From the NCBI GenBank assembly GCA_030180135.1, contig CM058231.1, forward strand, positions 49,300,235-49,364,234: a stretch of DNA of 64,000 nucleotides. The letters run 5' to 3'. The notes under the pieces are model-generated. The model made no database searches, was not told where the DNA came from, and was given only the letters and a program-made list of their open reading frames with translations. This document shows, one piece after another, positions 31,817 to 42,528 of the stretch. Position numbers and translations under genes: made by a program. The first letter of the stretch is position 1, and each line of letters starts with the position of its first letter. The stretch is from Orychophragmus violaceus. Taxonomy: Eukaryota; Streptophyta; Magnoliopsida; Brassicales; Brassicaceae.

Positions 31817-33183
31817 GATCACGGTTTGCAAAGTCGAGCTTAACGACTTTAAATAAAAGCGCACTTGGGAGACATTCCCATGTTTATCCTTGTACATACG
31901 TCTTTTGCTTGTTATTTTTGTTGTTTTGCTTTGAGTTTTGTCAGGTTTTGGCTTAAGGATGAGGTTGTAGATCAGTTGGAGTTGAGCAAAGGCCGCGGAA
32001 ATGAAGAAAAATGGTACAGGAGCCAATATCGGGTTCCGTATCGGTTGGCCAGGCCGATACGGTTCTGGTAAAAATAATCCGAGGCTCCATATCGGGTCCC
32101 GTATCGGTTGGCCAGGCCGATACGGATTCCCCAGAAAGATCGATATCTGTCCCCGTATCGGTTGGCCAAGCCGATACGGGTCTTCGTAGTGAACAGATAT
32201 CGGTCCCCGTATCGGTTGGCCAGACCGATACGGGATGCAGGAATTAAATCCGAGAGTTAATATCGGCTGGCGTATCGGTTGGCCAGGCCGATACGCCCCT
32301 TCGCCCAGGTAAGTATTTTCGACTCTAAACCGCTTTCAAACCGGATTTCGACCAAAAAATTGATTTAATGAACCAGATTACACCGGTTTAGACCGATTAT
32401 TCCCTTGTTTTCTCCTCCCCCATCGATTTCTTCATGTCTTCAAGCTCTCCATATCCATTCTTTCTCATCAAGAACACAAAGCTTTGAAACTCCTTTTCTC
32501 TCTCAATCCAACTCGGTTTTAAGTGATTCCAAGCTCTAAACTCATGATTTCACTTGCTCTTTCACTTTCTCTCGTTCTCTACCACCATCCTTCATCACAA
32601 ACCAAGGTAAAGCTCTCAAACTTTCTCAAGATTTTCGGATTGAGAAACCCGGAAATTTTGAACTTGATTTTTTTGGGTTGTTGATGGTTGATATTGCTTG
32701 AATTCCTCCCCAATATGTGTTTGAATGAATGCCCATAGCCAATTTCTCCCTAGGAGTGAATGAATTTGATCTTTGGTGAATTAGGGTTCTTGAGAAATTT
32801 GGAATCCAAAATTTTTTGGGGGTTTTCTAATTGGATGGTTTCTAATGATGCATTGGATTGTTAAAGGCTTAATTTTGTGATACTACTTGATTTGGATGAG
32901 TTTTGTTTCACAAAAGTTTCAAAAATGTGCGTTAAGGACCTTTGGTTGATGAGATTGTGAATTGCTCAAGAATGTGATTGATTTGTTCGTTCATTGCGCT
33001 TATGCTGAGCTAGAATTGAGTTTGGTTAGGAGGCTTAAGCTTGTTTACTCCATTGAAATTGAAAAAGTATGCAATTGTTAAGCTCCCACAATTGTTGATC
33101 ATCAATGCTTTAAGCTCCTATTGATTGTGTTGGTAGATTATACGATGTGCTTATTCTTTCTTTGAGTTGTCTTTTGTAGGACA
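31817..33183 (+). other. E inter-ORF region
   Basis: About 1.37 kb between gag-pol and the second ORF. It holds the inverted-motif array at 32024-32300 and then T-rich sequence with several potential splice-like sites. In Athila elements the downstream ORF is thought to be expressed from a spliced RNA. Here AG dinucleotides in a T-rich context just before 33184 (TTGAGTTGTCTTTTGTAGGACAATG) fit an acceptor. No other gene was seen. Confidence 0.5.
32024..32300 (+). repeat. Five-unit TATCGG inverted-motif array in E
   Basis: Five units of about 52-62 bp. Each has a leading ATATCGG or GATATC, then CGTATCGGTTGGCCA and GGCCGATACG forming an inverted repeat with 8-bp arms around about nine bases. 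The inverted core is nearly invariant (GTATCGGTTGGCCAGGCCGA), while the sequence between units varies. Confidence 0.88.
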
Positions 33184-33936
33184 ATGACAAGGAAGCGCGC
33201 CAACCCGAAACCAAACCCAAAGGCACAAGAGCCGGTACAAGATGTGGGAACTTCATCAAAAGAAAAAGGGGTAGCAGTTGAGGAAGAGGTACAAGAGGCC
33301 CGAGTAAGGATGATCCAGGTGCCACATAAGTACTCCACCTCTGAGATATATGACAAGCTGGAGGGGATACCATTTTGGCCAACCCGATACCCTCACACCC
33401 CGACACTTACTATACTTGGGCTACTGGATGACTACAACGAGATTGTAGAGAACATGGGCCTTAAGGAGTTCTTCAACCTTGCCAGTGACTCCTACAAGAG
33501 CTCAGCATGCCAATTCCTCTCATCCATGAAAGCAACAGTCAACATGAGGAGAGCCGCTTTGGCAGGGGAAGTAAGTCGAGGGAAGATTGATTTCCAAATG
33601 GGTAAGAAGAAGTTCAGTATGACGTATGAAGACATAGCTGCAGTTTTTGATTTTCCAGAGAATGGTGCGCAGCTGGGAACTTTTATCCCCATTGATAAGG
33701 ACGACCTCGACGGTGTTTGGCGGATGATAGCTGATGGGCCCTTTAAGCTGGGAGGTATGAAAGCTGCAAGGATCAGACACCCGGCTATTAGATACGTGCA
33801 CAAGGCATTAGCTCACACTTTCTTTGCTAGGAAGGAGGCAAACCAAGTCCACGAACAGGAGATGAAGATATTGTACATTGGGTTGCAGCCTCTCCTGCTC
33901 ACATATCCCAACGGTCAGCCCATACCACCAGTTGAG
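33184..33936 (+). CDS. E second ORF, N-terminal part (ATHILA ORF-1-like)
   Basis: 251 residues, cut after codon 251 by insertion of element D. A basic, Pro-rich start is followed by a Glu-rich segment and then a folded region (YDKLEGIPFWPTRYPHTPTL, FFNLASDSYKSSACQFLSSM, TYEDIAAVFDFP) that I recognise as the plant ATHILA ORF-1 / arabidopsis retrotransposon ORF-1 type. The function is unsettled; this position after pol is where Athila elements carry an envelope-like ORF, but no signal peptide or membrane segment is visible in this piece. The reading frame resumes exactly at 43727. Confidence 0.75.
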
Positions 33937-35129
33937 TGATAGGTTCTAAGTTTTACCCTATACTAAACTGCAAGTGCACAGTATCGTCAAAGTAGTATAT
34001 AGGGTTATCGAATCCACAGGGACACTTGGTCTCAATAGAATCAGAAACATAGAGATTAATACTAGAAATAAGCAGATGGTGAAGTAAATAAATTGCGAAG
34101 CAAGGAAGTAAACAGTAGCAAGTTGGTTGTGAAAGCAATAAATTAAAAGCGTCAAGCCTAGGGTATTCTCAGGAAATCAGACAAGCAGACAAGCTAATCA
34201 GTCAGGATCTAATTAAACTCAGTTCTAGAACTCAAATCACGGAAATAGAATTAACCAAATCTCTTTGCGAAAACTCTTTAAGTCTAAGTGCAGTAATCCA
34301 AATCTCTTTGCAATTACTAACAGATTAAACTAGCATTAAGTTCAAGTTCGATATGTTCACAATTAAACTAAACCAAATCTCTTTGCGAATAATTTAATTG
34401 CTCAACCTAAATAGTTCAGATTCTAAAACACACTCTCGTATCGAATTTAGCAACCTAAGATCAAGATTCTAATTGATCAGGTTAGAACTAGCTTTAAGCA
34501 CAATTTAGTTTGAAGAACATTTTGATCATATGAATCCTTAACTGAATTAAACAAGTCTAGCAAGTCATCAAACCCTAATGAGAAACCCTAAACTTAACTA
34601 TGGATCTACTCAGACATGATTGATGAAAACATAATCATAGAAATAATAGATTGCATATAAGAGAATAAAATATCAAAGGGGTTCGAAATCTTCTCCAAAA
34701 TAAATGAATACAGGAAATAGATCAGCCCCAAAAGCTCTAAAAATCTCTTAGCTCTAAGTATGAAAGCGTAAGTAAATTAAACACCAAAATCCTCTATATA
34801 TAAGCCTAATCTTGGCTGGGGCTTCTGTGTAAATACTGGAACTATTCTGGGCCTCTTTGCAAATCTTCATAACTTGTTAAACCGACGCGTACGGCCCATC
34901 TCGCTAGTGTGTCGACCGATGCACAAGGTGTGTCGGTCGATGCTTGATCAATAAATCGGACAGTGAGTTAAGCTCTCGGCCAAAACGTCCCAAAAGTCCC
35001 AAAATGCTCCAAATATCTCCAATTAGCTCCAAACTTGATTAAACCCGTAAAAGACTCTAAACGAACACAAAAGACACTAAAAACACATCTATATCATGGT
35101 ATAAAATGGGTAAAAACCATGATATATCA
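33937..35129 (-). repeat. 3' LTR of D
   Basis: 1,193 bp, TGATAGG...CATGATATATCA in plus-strand order. It carries the motif pair at 34908-34923 and 34929-34943 and a terminal inverted repeat (TATATCATGGT / ACCATGATATA) at its right edge. Confidence 0.95.
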
Positions 35130-36479
35130 ACTCCCCCACACTTAGCCTTTGCTTGCCCTCAAGCAAAACAGAGAACTAAAATGCAGTGAAGAGGTTTGAA
35201 AACTCTTCAGAAACTCATTTTGTCGTAGAAGCAGCAGCATTCAGATTCCCCTTAGTAATCCACATGAAAGAATCAATCCACAGACATCAAGACCAACATA
35301 TACTTCCCCCACACTTAGCAACTGTCCTAAGTAAACGCCACAATCACATTCACGCATTCAAATTCTCCCTACTGACATCTGCATATATTTAAGTGTGGTC
35401 TCACCTAAGGGGTATTGATCTAAAGGCACATGGATTCTTACCTTGCCAGCTCTAGACCACCAAACTGTCTTTCTCTAATCCCTTTCTTCTCTTTCCCTTC
35501 CTTAACAACTGATTTTTCCCCACTGGGTATCATTTTATTTTTTTTTATCAGTGTTCTTCCCGTTTTGGGGTGTACTTTGGACACATTCCATGGATCACAT
35601 GAGAGAAAATAGTGTTTGCTACCATTCCCATGACCACTTCGGAGTTACTAACTCATCCGCAGTTTATTATCTTTTTTTTTTACTTTATGGAAGGGGAGAA
35701 GGGAACTAGATAGGACAAGTTTACAGGCTGTGCCAGAACCAACAAGGGAGTCCGACATAAAGTATACCAAGCCCTTAGGTGAGAAATCTAAAGTCAAGAT
35801 TAAATTGAAGTCAAAAAAAGATCCTCTGATACCTGAAGCGATGTGGGTGTTCTCAGTAGGCTGATCTGTGTCTGGGTTTTCTAATAGTCATAGATAATCT
35901 GCAGCTTCATCCCAATGGTTACTTAAGTTCCTGCAAATGCTGCTAATCTTCTCAAAAAATCATTGTTTCCTACTTAAACAAATTTTGACTCAAAAAACAA
36001 ATTTTTAAAATTTAACTGACTCTAAGAAAACAAAAAGAAAGTAATTAGTAGAACCTCCCCCACACTTAAGACACACTGTCCCCAGTAGTGTCAAGCAAGG
36101 GATTGGTTAAAAGAAAGAAAATAAAAATTTGTTAATGGAATGGTTAGTTCTCTCGGGTTCTTACCTCTGTCGCAGTCAGGCATCGATCGTTGCACTAGGT
36201 GCACCGACCGTTGATGTGCGATTTTCGTTGGGGATCGATCGTTGCGCAGGACCGCAACGATTGCTGCAATGCGATTCTTTCGTACTGTGACGATCGACAC
36301 AATGGTGTGTCGATCGACGCACTGCGTTTTAATCCGAGACCTGTAAACAAAACTCAACAAAACCAGAAACAAGCGTAAAATCCTATGAAAATACTAAAAT
36401 CAAAATGCAAAAACGAAAACAGTGGGTTGCCTCCCACTCAACGCTCTTTTAACGTCAATAGCTTGACGTTTCAGCCGAT
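35130..36479 (-). other. D 3' tail with repeated PPT-like tracts
   Basis: The non-coding tail of D. On the minus strand CTAAGTGTGGGGGA-like purine tracts occur three times: 35131-35146 (next to the LTR, the presumed PPT), 35303-35318 and 36054-36070. A cluster of CGATCGTTGC / TGTCGATCGACG motifs lies at 36180-36325. F's tail (48269-48906) aligns with 35130-35775. No ORF with a recognisable domain was found. Confidence 0.65.
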
Positions 36480-37664
36480 CTAGGTGGAGGGTGCATCATC
36501 CAGAGGCAGAATCTGACCTTCTGGAATTTCGGCCTTAGCCCAATAATGTTTCACCCTCTGTCCATTCACAGTGAATTCAATACCATCCTTACCAGTTAGA
36601 ACGACAGCTCCATACGGACGCACTTCTTTGATTGTGAAAGGACCAGACCACCTTGATTTCAGCTTTCCTGGAAACAAATGCAGACGAGAGTTATATAAAA
36701 GTACCTGATCATTAGGCTCAAGTTGTCTGGAGACAATCTTCTTGTCATGATATGCCTTAGTCCTCTCCTTGTACAGCTTTGAGTTCTCATAAACAAAATG
36801 TCTAATCTTATCTAACTCATTAAGCTGTATAAATCTCCTTTCCGCAGCAGACTTAAGATCATAATTCATCTGTTTCACAGCCCATGCTGCTTTGTGTTCA
36901 AGCTCCACTGGAAGATGACATGCTTTTCCATATAGCAGATGGAATGGGGTGGTCCCAAGTGGTGTTTTGAATGCTGTCCTGTAAGCCCATAATGCATCAT
37001 CTAGCTTTGCCGCTGAATCCTTCCTTGTCTTTCCAACCGTCTTCTCAAGGATCTCTTTGATCTGCCTGTTAGAAACCTCAACTTGTCCACTGGTTTGAGG
37101 GTGATAAGGAGTAGCGACTCGGTGATGAACTCCATGCTTTTTCAGCAGCTTCTCGAAGACCTTATTGATAAAATGAGATCCTCCATCACTAATCACTATA
37201 CGAGGCACTCCAAATCTGGGGAATATGATGGTCTTAAACAGCTTAATGACCACCGAAGAATCATTGGTTGGACTAGCTATTGCTTCAACCCATTTAGACA
37301 CATAGTCCACAGCAACCAAGATCAATTTATTCCCATAGGATGAGGGAAAAGGACCCATGAAATCTATGCCCCAGCAATCGAAAACCTCAACTTCCAGAAT
37401 GAAATTCTGAGGCATCTCATGCTTCTTGCTGATTTTTCCTCTCCTCTGACAAACATCACACTGAGAGACGAAAGAATGAGTGTCTCTGAACATTGTAGGC
37501 CACCAAAAACCTGCTTGCAGAACTTTAGACACAGTCTTAAATGTAGCAAAATGTCCAGCATAATCTGATCCATGACAGTGGAAGAGGATGTCTGGAACTT
37601 CTGATTCAGTAACGCACCTCCTGTACAGGCCATCTGAGCAGTGCTTGTAGAGATAAGGCTCATC
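36480..37664 (-). CDS. D integrase part of polyprotein
   Basis: In the same frame as the upstream 1,539-codon piece, separated from it only by a TGA at 37665-37667. The downstream ATG-initiated portion (from 37532) is 350 residues. It contains CDVC of the zinc-binding domain, WGIDFMGPF (first catalytic Asp), VISDGGSHF (second Asp) and QVEVSNRQ (Glu). A C-terminal domain (LKSRWSGPFTIKEV) follows. The catalytic set looks complete, in contrast to element E. Confidence 0.88.
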   Translation of the reverse strand, partial: DEPYLYKHCSDGLYRRCVTESEVPDILFHCHGSDYAGHFATFKTVSKVLQAGFWWPTMFRDTHSFVSQCDVCQRRGKISKKHEMPQNFILEVEVFDCWGIDFMGPFPSSYGNKLILVAVDYVSKWVEAIASPTNDSSVVIKLFKTIIFPRFGVPRIVISDGGSHFINKVFEKLLKKHGVHHRVATPYHPQTSGQVEVSNRQIKEILEKTVGKTRKDSAAKLDDALWAYRTAFKTPLGTTPFHLLYGKACHLPVELEHKAAWAVKQMNYDLKSAAERRFIQLNELDKIRHFVYENSKLYKERTKAYHDKKIVSRQLEPNDQVLLYNSRLHLFPGKLKSRWSGPFTIKEVRPYGAVVLTGKDGIEFTVNGQRVKHYWAKAEIPEGQILPLDDAPST

Positions 37665-40600
37665 TCAGTAGTACCTTCTAAGCTCTCTAAAGAACCTTTT
37701 CTTTTCATAACCCTTCAGATCATCTGGTTCAGTCTCAGCAGCAAGGTAGTTGGCTATATCAGCATACCATGGTCGATCAGAGGTTGCTACAGCAGAGATT
37801 TCGAAGTCATAATTCCCAATTCTGATCCTGAAGGTCTCTCGGCTCGTATCAGGTATGCATCGATCGTTGCGCGTGCATGTGTCGATCGTTGCTTCCCCGA
37901 TACTTGTATCGACCGTTGCCAGTGTGGCATCGATCGACACAGTGCGAATTTCCCGACAGTTCTGCAACTCTCCTCCCAAATCCATCTGAAAAACTGCACC
38001 AATCATGTTGACGTTTTCCTCGGGCAAATAATCATTTATGGGCACGTCTTCCTCAACTAGCATCCTTGAAAGATGATCGGCAACTCCATTCTCAACTCCC
38101 TTCTTGTCCCTCACCTCAATATCAAACTCCTGAAGCAATAGAATCCATCTTAACAATCTTGGCTTAGCATCCTTCTTCTGGATCAGATACTTCAGGGCTG
38201 AATGATCAGTATGAACAATCACCTTGGAGCCAACAAGATAGGGGCGGAATTTCTCGAAAGCAAAGACAACAGCTAACAGTTCCTTTTCTGTGGTTGCATA
38301 GTTTCTCTGCGCATCATCTAGTGTCCTACTAGCATAATAGATAGCCTGAAGCTTTTTATCCTTCTTCTGTCCTAGAACAGCTCCTACAGCAAAATCACTT
38401 GCATCACACATAACCTCAAAAGGTAGATCCCAATCTGGTGGCTGAACTATTGGAGCACTCACTAATGCCTGCTTGATCTGTTCAAATGCAGTCTGACAGT
38501 CTGCATTGAACTCAAATTTGGTATCCTTACACAGCAAAGCAGTTAGTGGCCTAGCAATCTTACTGAAGTCTTTGATGAAACGCCTATAGAAACCAGCATG
38601 TCCAAGAAAGCTTCTAATAGCTTTAACAGAATCAGGCGCCTGAAGATTTGTCATTACCTCAATCTTAGCGCGGTCCACTTCGATTCCTGCTTCAGATACT
38701 TTATGTCCAAGAACAATGCCATCTTTGACCTTAAAGTGGCATTTTTTCCAGTTAAGGACCAAGTGTTTCTCTTCGCACCTAGTCAGCACCTTGCACAAAT
38801 TATCTAGACATTCATTGTAAGATGATCCATAGACTGAGAAATCATCCATGAATACTTCCATAAAGTCTTCAATCATATCAGTGAATATGGACATCATGCA
38901 TCTCTGAAAAGTGGCAGGAGCATTACAGAGTCCAAAAGGCATCCTACGGTAAGCGAATGTGCCATATGGACAAGTGAAAGTAGTCTTTCCCTGATCTTCT
39001 GGGTGGATAGGAATCTGAAAGAAACCTGAATATCCATCGAGGAAGCAGTAGTAAGGGTGATTGGCTAACCTCTCCAGCATCTGATCGATGAAGGGCAAGG
39101 GAAAGTGATCCTTTCTGGTTGCAGCATTCAGCTTCCTGTAATCTATGCACATCCTGTGTCCCGTTACAGTCCTAGTAGATATCAGCTCGTTCCTCTCATT
39201 CTTCACAACTGTAACTCCGCCCTTCTTAGGCACTACATGGACTGGACTTACCCAATCACTGTCTGAAATAGGATAGATGATTCCAGCATCCAGGAGTTTC
39301 ATAATCTCCTTTTTAACCACTTCCTGCAGATTAGGATTAAGCCTTCTCTGATGCTCAACAAATGTCTTAGACTCATCCTCAAGGTGTATCCGATGCATGC
39401 ACAGCTCTGGTGAGATACCTGAAATGTCATCAAGAGAATAGCCAAGAGCTTTGCGATGCTTACGCAGCTTGCTTAGCAGTAAGGTGAGCTCTGCGTTGTT
39501 CAAACTAGCGTTAACAATCACTGGATAAGTTGAATTTGGTCCAAGAAATGCGTACCTTAGCCCGGATGGAAGTTGTTTCAATTCTATTTTCGGGGCCTTT
39601 TCCTCTGCCCAATCTGCGTCGCCGTGCAACGACCGATGCTTGGTGAGTGTCGATCGTTGCATCGTCGCGTCAGATACTTCCACCTGCATTGCAACTTCAA
39701 CATAATCCATCAGTCTTGTATAGCATATTGCTGGCTCGTCCTGCAGGTACTCCAACTCCATTATAGAGCTCAGTAAAGCTCTTTCTAGTGGATCTTTAGC
39801 ATGGGACTGGTGAAAGTACTCTGCAGCTAATTCACCAAGTGTGTCCACATAGAAAGTCTGTCCGTCGATGGTTGGTCTCTTCACCAGATTGTTCATGTCA
39901 AAACTCATCTTCAGATCACCCACATTCAGAACTATTTTACCTCTCTGACAGTCAATCATCGCACCTGCTGTAGCTAAGAAAGATCTGCCCAAAATTAGTG
40001 GATCATTTGGTTCCTGTCCATACTGCAGAACCACGAAGTCAGTGGGAATCGCACATTGGCCAATCATTATAGGCACATCCTCCAATACTCCTTCGGGAGT
40101 CCTGATCGTTCTGTCTGCTAGAACCAGTGATATCCTAGTGGGTCTGAAATCAGTCATACCGAGCCTCTTGGCAACTGAGAGTGGCATGAGATTCACACTA
40201 GAACCAAGATCACATAGGGATCTTTCGAACCTCTCTCTGTAGATAGTACAATCTAGTACAAAGCTCCCAGGATCCTTTAACTTCTCAGGAGTTCTGCCCT
40301 GAATTACTGCACTGCATACCTCACTGATCATCATCACACTCTCTTCATCAGTCCATTTTCCAGCAATCATATCTTTAAGGCATCTCCTCATCATAGGCGA
40401 GGTATCCATGGAGTCAAGCAAAGGCACTTCAACTTTCACCTTTTTTATGAACTCTTTGCATTTGGCATACTGCCTCTCGTTCTTAGCCTTCCTGGGATTC
40501 TTGGGGTAGGGTATTTTAGGCTTGTAAACTCTTTCGGTCGACTGTTTTGATGTCTCTGGTTTTGAATCCTCAGCAGTCCCCTTGCATCGACCGTCACTGG

Positions 40601-42284
40601 AATTGTGTCGATCGTTGCTGGGCGACTTCGCGACGACAATTTCTATGTTATCGCTTTGCGTCGACCGTTGCTTGGGTGCATCGACCGATGCATCGCGAAT
40701 GTCACGAATTTCATCTTCCAATTCTTCAATCTCTACGAGTTCCTCAACGCTCAGCTGCCTGTTTTGTTTAGGTAACAGTTCCTTACCACTTCTCAAAGTC
40801 ACTGCATTGCATTGGTACTTGGGATTAGCGTCAGTTCGTCCTGGGAGATATCCATCTTCCCTCTGAGCATGTCCAGCAATTCTTGCAACCTTAGCATCAA
40901 GCTCTTTCAAGTGGGTGCTCAGGAATTCAAACTTCCCATTCAGCTTCTCATAGACATTATCTATCTTTTTGTCGAAGTCTGCAGCACTCTTAATCTGATT
41001 CTCCAGCACCTGTTCCAGCATTATCTCTATCTTACTCTTATGAGCAGTGGCTGCAGGAGGGGTCTGATAAGATGAAGGTCCATAGGTTACTTGATTTCCT
41101 GTGAAGGTATTCCTTTGTCCTCCACCGGAAAATCTGTTTCCTTGGAAACCAGATCCTCTGATGTAATTCACATCTTCTTCCTGAGTATCCTCCTCAGTCT
41201 GAATTACTTCTACTTCTTGAGCAAAGTGGACAGCTTTCTTTTCACCTAGAAGATTGCAGATTTTGTCCATCCTTGATCTCAATTCAGCCATCTCTGAGTT
41301 ATCAACACTTCCACCAGATTTCTTCCTCCTCTCATCCATAGTCTTGCAACTGTTGCTGCTTATTAAGTTCTCAATCAACTGCTTAGCTTGTGTAGGAGTC
41401 CTGGTGTTGAAGTTAGCATTACTGGAGTTATCCAGCGCAGACTGATATGGCAGATCTATGCCTGTGAAGAAAATACCTAGCAATGTGACTTCACTGAATC
41501 CATGGTGTGGGCAGTCACGCTGATACTTCCTAAATCTCATCCAAGCAGCTTTTAAAGGCTCCACAGCTCCTTGGGAAAATGTGAGAATGTCCTGTCTGGA
41601 CTGGTCTGAACGCGCATCATCGTAGAAATGTCTCAGGAACTCACTTTTCAGTGCTGCCCAAGTGGTAAACTGACCAGGTGCCAGTTGCTTCAGCCATGCA
41701 CTAGCGTCTCCAGCGAGACTGTAAGGAAAGAGCTTAAGGAACAGGTAATCCTGGCGAACTCCATCATACTTCATGCCATTGATTATGTCCTCAAACGAAT
41801 CAATGTGGTCCATAGGCTGCTCTGTTGGATGTCCATGGAAAGCATTCTGTCTCATCAGCGAGTAGTAGATGGTCTTGATCTCAAAATCCTCCCTCTCAAA
41901 ACCAGGAAGTACTAAGGCTGTTCGGTTTCTATGAAACTCATCTGGTCTGTTGTAGTCAGCCAAAGTCCTTTCATGGACAATCATCTGTCTACCTTGAGCT
42001 TTACCTTGCGCATGCGGTTGTGGCTCAGGCGGGTCAGGGATCACTTTCCCTTCAGCATCAACCCGATGCCCAGCAGCATTGTACGGGTTGTTATCTTGGT
42101 CCCTCAGGGTACCTTCAGCATCTGGTATCAAGATCAGACATTCTCGTACCATTCTCTCTCTCTTTTCTCTTCTGATAGTTCTTTCTAGACGTCCAAGTTC
42201 CTCTAGTCCGGGATTAACTAAGCTCGAGTTCGGATTACTTCGAGTTTTCTGCGTTGGCATAAACTGTGTGTAATCGTCCAGCAA
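37665..42284 (-). CDS. D Gag-protease-RT-RNase H part of polyprotein
   Basis: 1,539 residues ending at an in-frame TGA. The capsid region is at about 120-270 (FLKLFPYSLAGDASAWLKQL, CPHHGF). I see no zinc knuckle. Protease motif CDLGSS has D692. RT has the catalytic MDD at 1147-1148. RNase H includes HTDHSALKYL. Three linkers, at about residues 527-567, 874-887 and 1447-1477, are encoded by clusters of the CGATCGTTGC / GCATCGACCG motif (40583-40705, 39622-39665, 37854-37945) and have no counterpart in E. The TGA is at a position where E continues with Trp, so it is a nonsense change rather than a domain boundary. Confidence 0.92.
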   Translation of the reverse strand: MLDDYTQFMPTQKTRSNPNSSLVNPGLEELGRLERTIRREKRERMVRECLILIPDAEGTLRDQDNNPYNAAGHRVDAEGKVIPDPPEPQPHAQGKAQGRQMIVHERTLADYNRPDEFHRNRTALVLPGFEREDFEIKTIYYSLMRQNAFHGHPTEQPMDHIDSFEDIINGMKYDGVRQDYLFLKLFPYSLAGDASAWLKQLAPGQFTTWAALKSEFLRHFYDDARSDQSRQDILTFSQGAVEPLKAAWMRFRKYQRDCPHHGFSEVTLLGIFFTGIDLPYQSALDNSSNANFNTRTPTQAKQLIENLISSNSCKTMDERRKKSGGSVDNSEMAELRSRMDKICNLLGEKKAVHFAQEVEVIQTEEDTQEEDVNYIRGSGFQGNRFSGGGQRNTFTGNQVTYGPSSYQTPPAATAHKSKIEIMLEQVLENQIKSAADFDKKIDNVYEKLNGKFEFLSTHLKELDAKVARIAGHAQREDGYLPGRTDANPKYQCNAVTLRSGKELLPKQNRQLSVEELVEIEELEDEIRDIRDASVDAPKQRSTQSDNIEIVVAKSPSNDRHNSSDGRCKGTAEDSKPETSKQSTERVYKPKIPYPKNPRKAKNERQYAKCKEFIKKVKVEVPLLDSMDTSPMMRRCLKDMIAGKWTDEESVMMISEVCSAVIQGRTPEKLKDPGSFVLDCTIYRERFERSLCDLGSSVNLMPLSVAKRLGMTDFRPTRISLVLADRTIRTPEGVLEDVPIMIGQCAIPTDFVVLQYGQEPNDPLILGRSFLATAGAMIDCQRGKIVLNVGDLKMSFDMNNLVKRPTIDGQTFYVDTLGELAAEYFHQSHAKDPLERALLSSIMELEYLQDEPAICYTRLMDYVEVAMQVEVSDATMQRSTLTKHRSLHGDADWAEEKAPKIELKQLPSGLRYAFLGPNSTYPVIVNASLNNAELTLLLSKLRKHRKALGYSLDDISGISPELCMHRIHLEDESKTFVEHQRRLNPNLQEVVKKEIMKLLDAGIIYPISDSDWVSPVHVVPKKGGVTVVKNERNELISTRTVTGHRMCIDYRKLNAATRKDHFPLPFIDQMLERLANHPYYCFLDGYSGFFQIPIHPEDQGKTTFTCPYGTFAYRRMPFGLCNAPATFQRCMMSIFTDMIEDFMEVFMDDFSVYGSSYNECLDNLCKVLTRCEEKHLVLNWKKCHFKVKDGIVLGHKVSEAGIEVDRAKIEVMTNLQAPDSVKAIRSFLGHAGFYRRFIKDFSKIARPLTALLCKDTKFEFNADCQTAFEQIKQALVSAPIVQPPDWDLPFEVMCDASDFAVGAVLGQKKDKKLQAIYYASRTLDDAQRNYATTEKELLAVVFAFEKFRPYLVGSKVIVHTDHSALKYLIQKKDAKPRLLRWILLLQEFDIEVRDKKGVENGVADHLSRMLVEEDVPINDYLPEENVNMIGAVFQMDLGGELQNCREIRTVSIDATLATVDTSIGEATIDTCTRNDRCIPDTSRETFRIRIGNYDFEISAVATSDRPWYADIANYLAAETEPDDLKGYEKKRFFRELRRYY

Positions 42285-42375
42285 CGATCGATGTTGTCAG
42301 TGCAACGATCGATTCAATCTCAAATCGCCGAGTGACGATCGACGCAAGGGATGCAACGATTGACGCAAGGCGAAA
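42279..42375 (-). repeat. CGATCG motif cluster in D leader and gag start
   Basis: Five related motifs (GCAACGATCGATG, GCAACGATCGATTC, TGACGATCGACGC, GCAACGATTGACGC) lie just upstream of the gag ATG on the minus strand. Confidence 0.75.
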
Positions 42376-42505
42376 GTCGTACCTGCGACAGAAAGAAACA
42401 GAGAAAAGTTTAGCAAATTATGAAAATAAAACGAAAAAAGCGAAAACAAAAAGAAAAATTTCTAGTAAAAACCCTAAGTTCGGTCCTATCGAAGACTCTA
42501 AGAGT

Positions 42506-42522
42506 CCCCGGCAACGGCGCCA
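42506..42522 (-). other. PBS of D
   Basis: TGGCGCCGTTGCCGGGG on the minus strand, six bases after the 5' LTR. It shares its first 13 bases with the PBS of E. Confidence 0.9.
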
Positions 42523-42528
42523 AAAACT

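Noticed and set aside
37665..37667. Programmed TGA readthrough before D integrase
   Set aside because: The homologous codon in E is Trp and the break is within the conserved YYWDEPYLY-type segment, so it looks like a single nonsense change.
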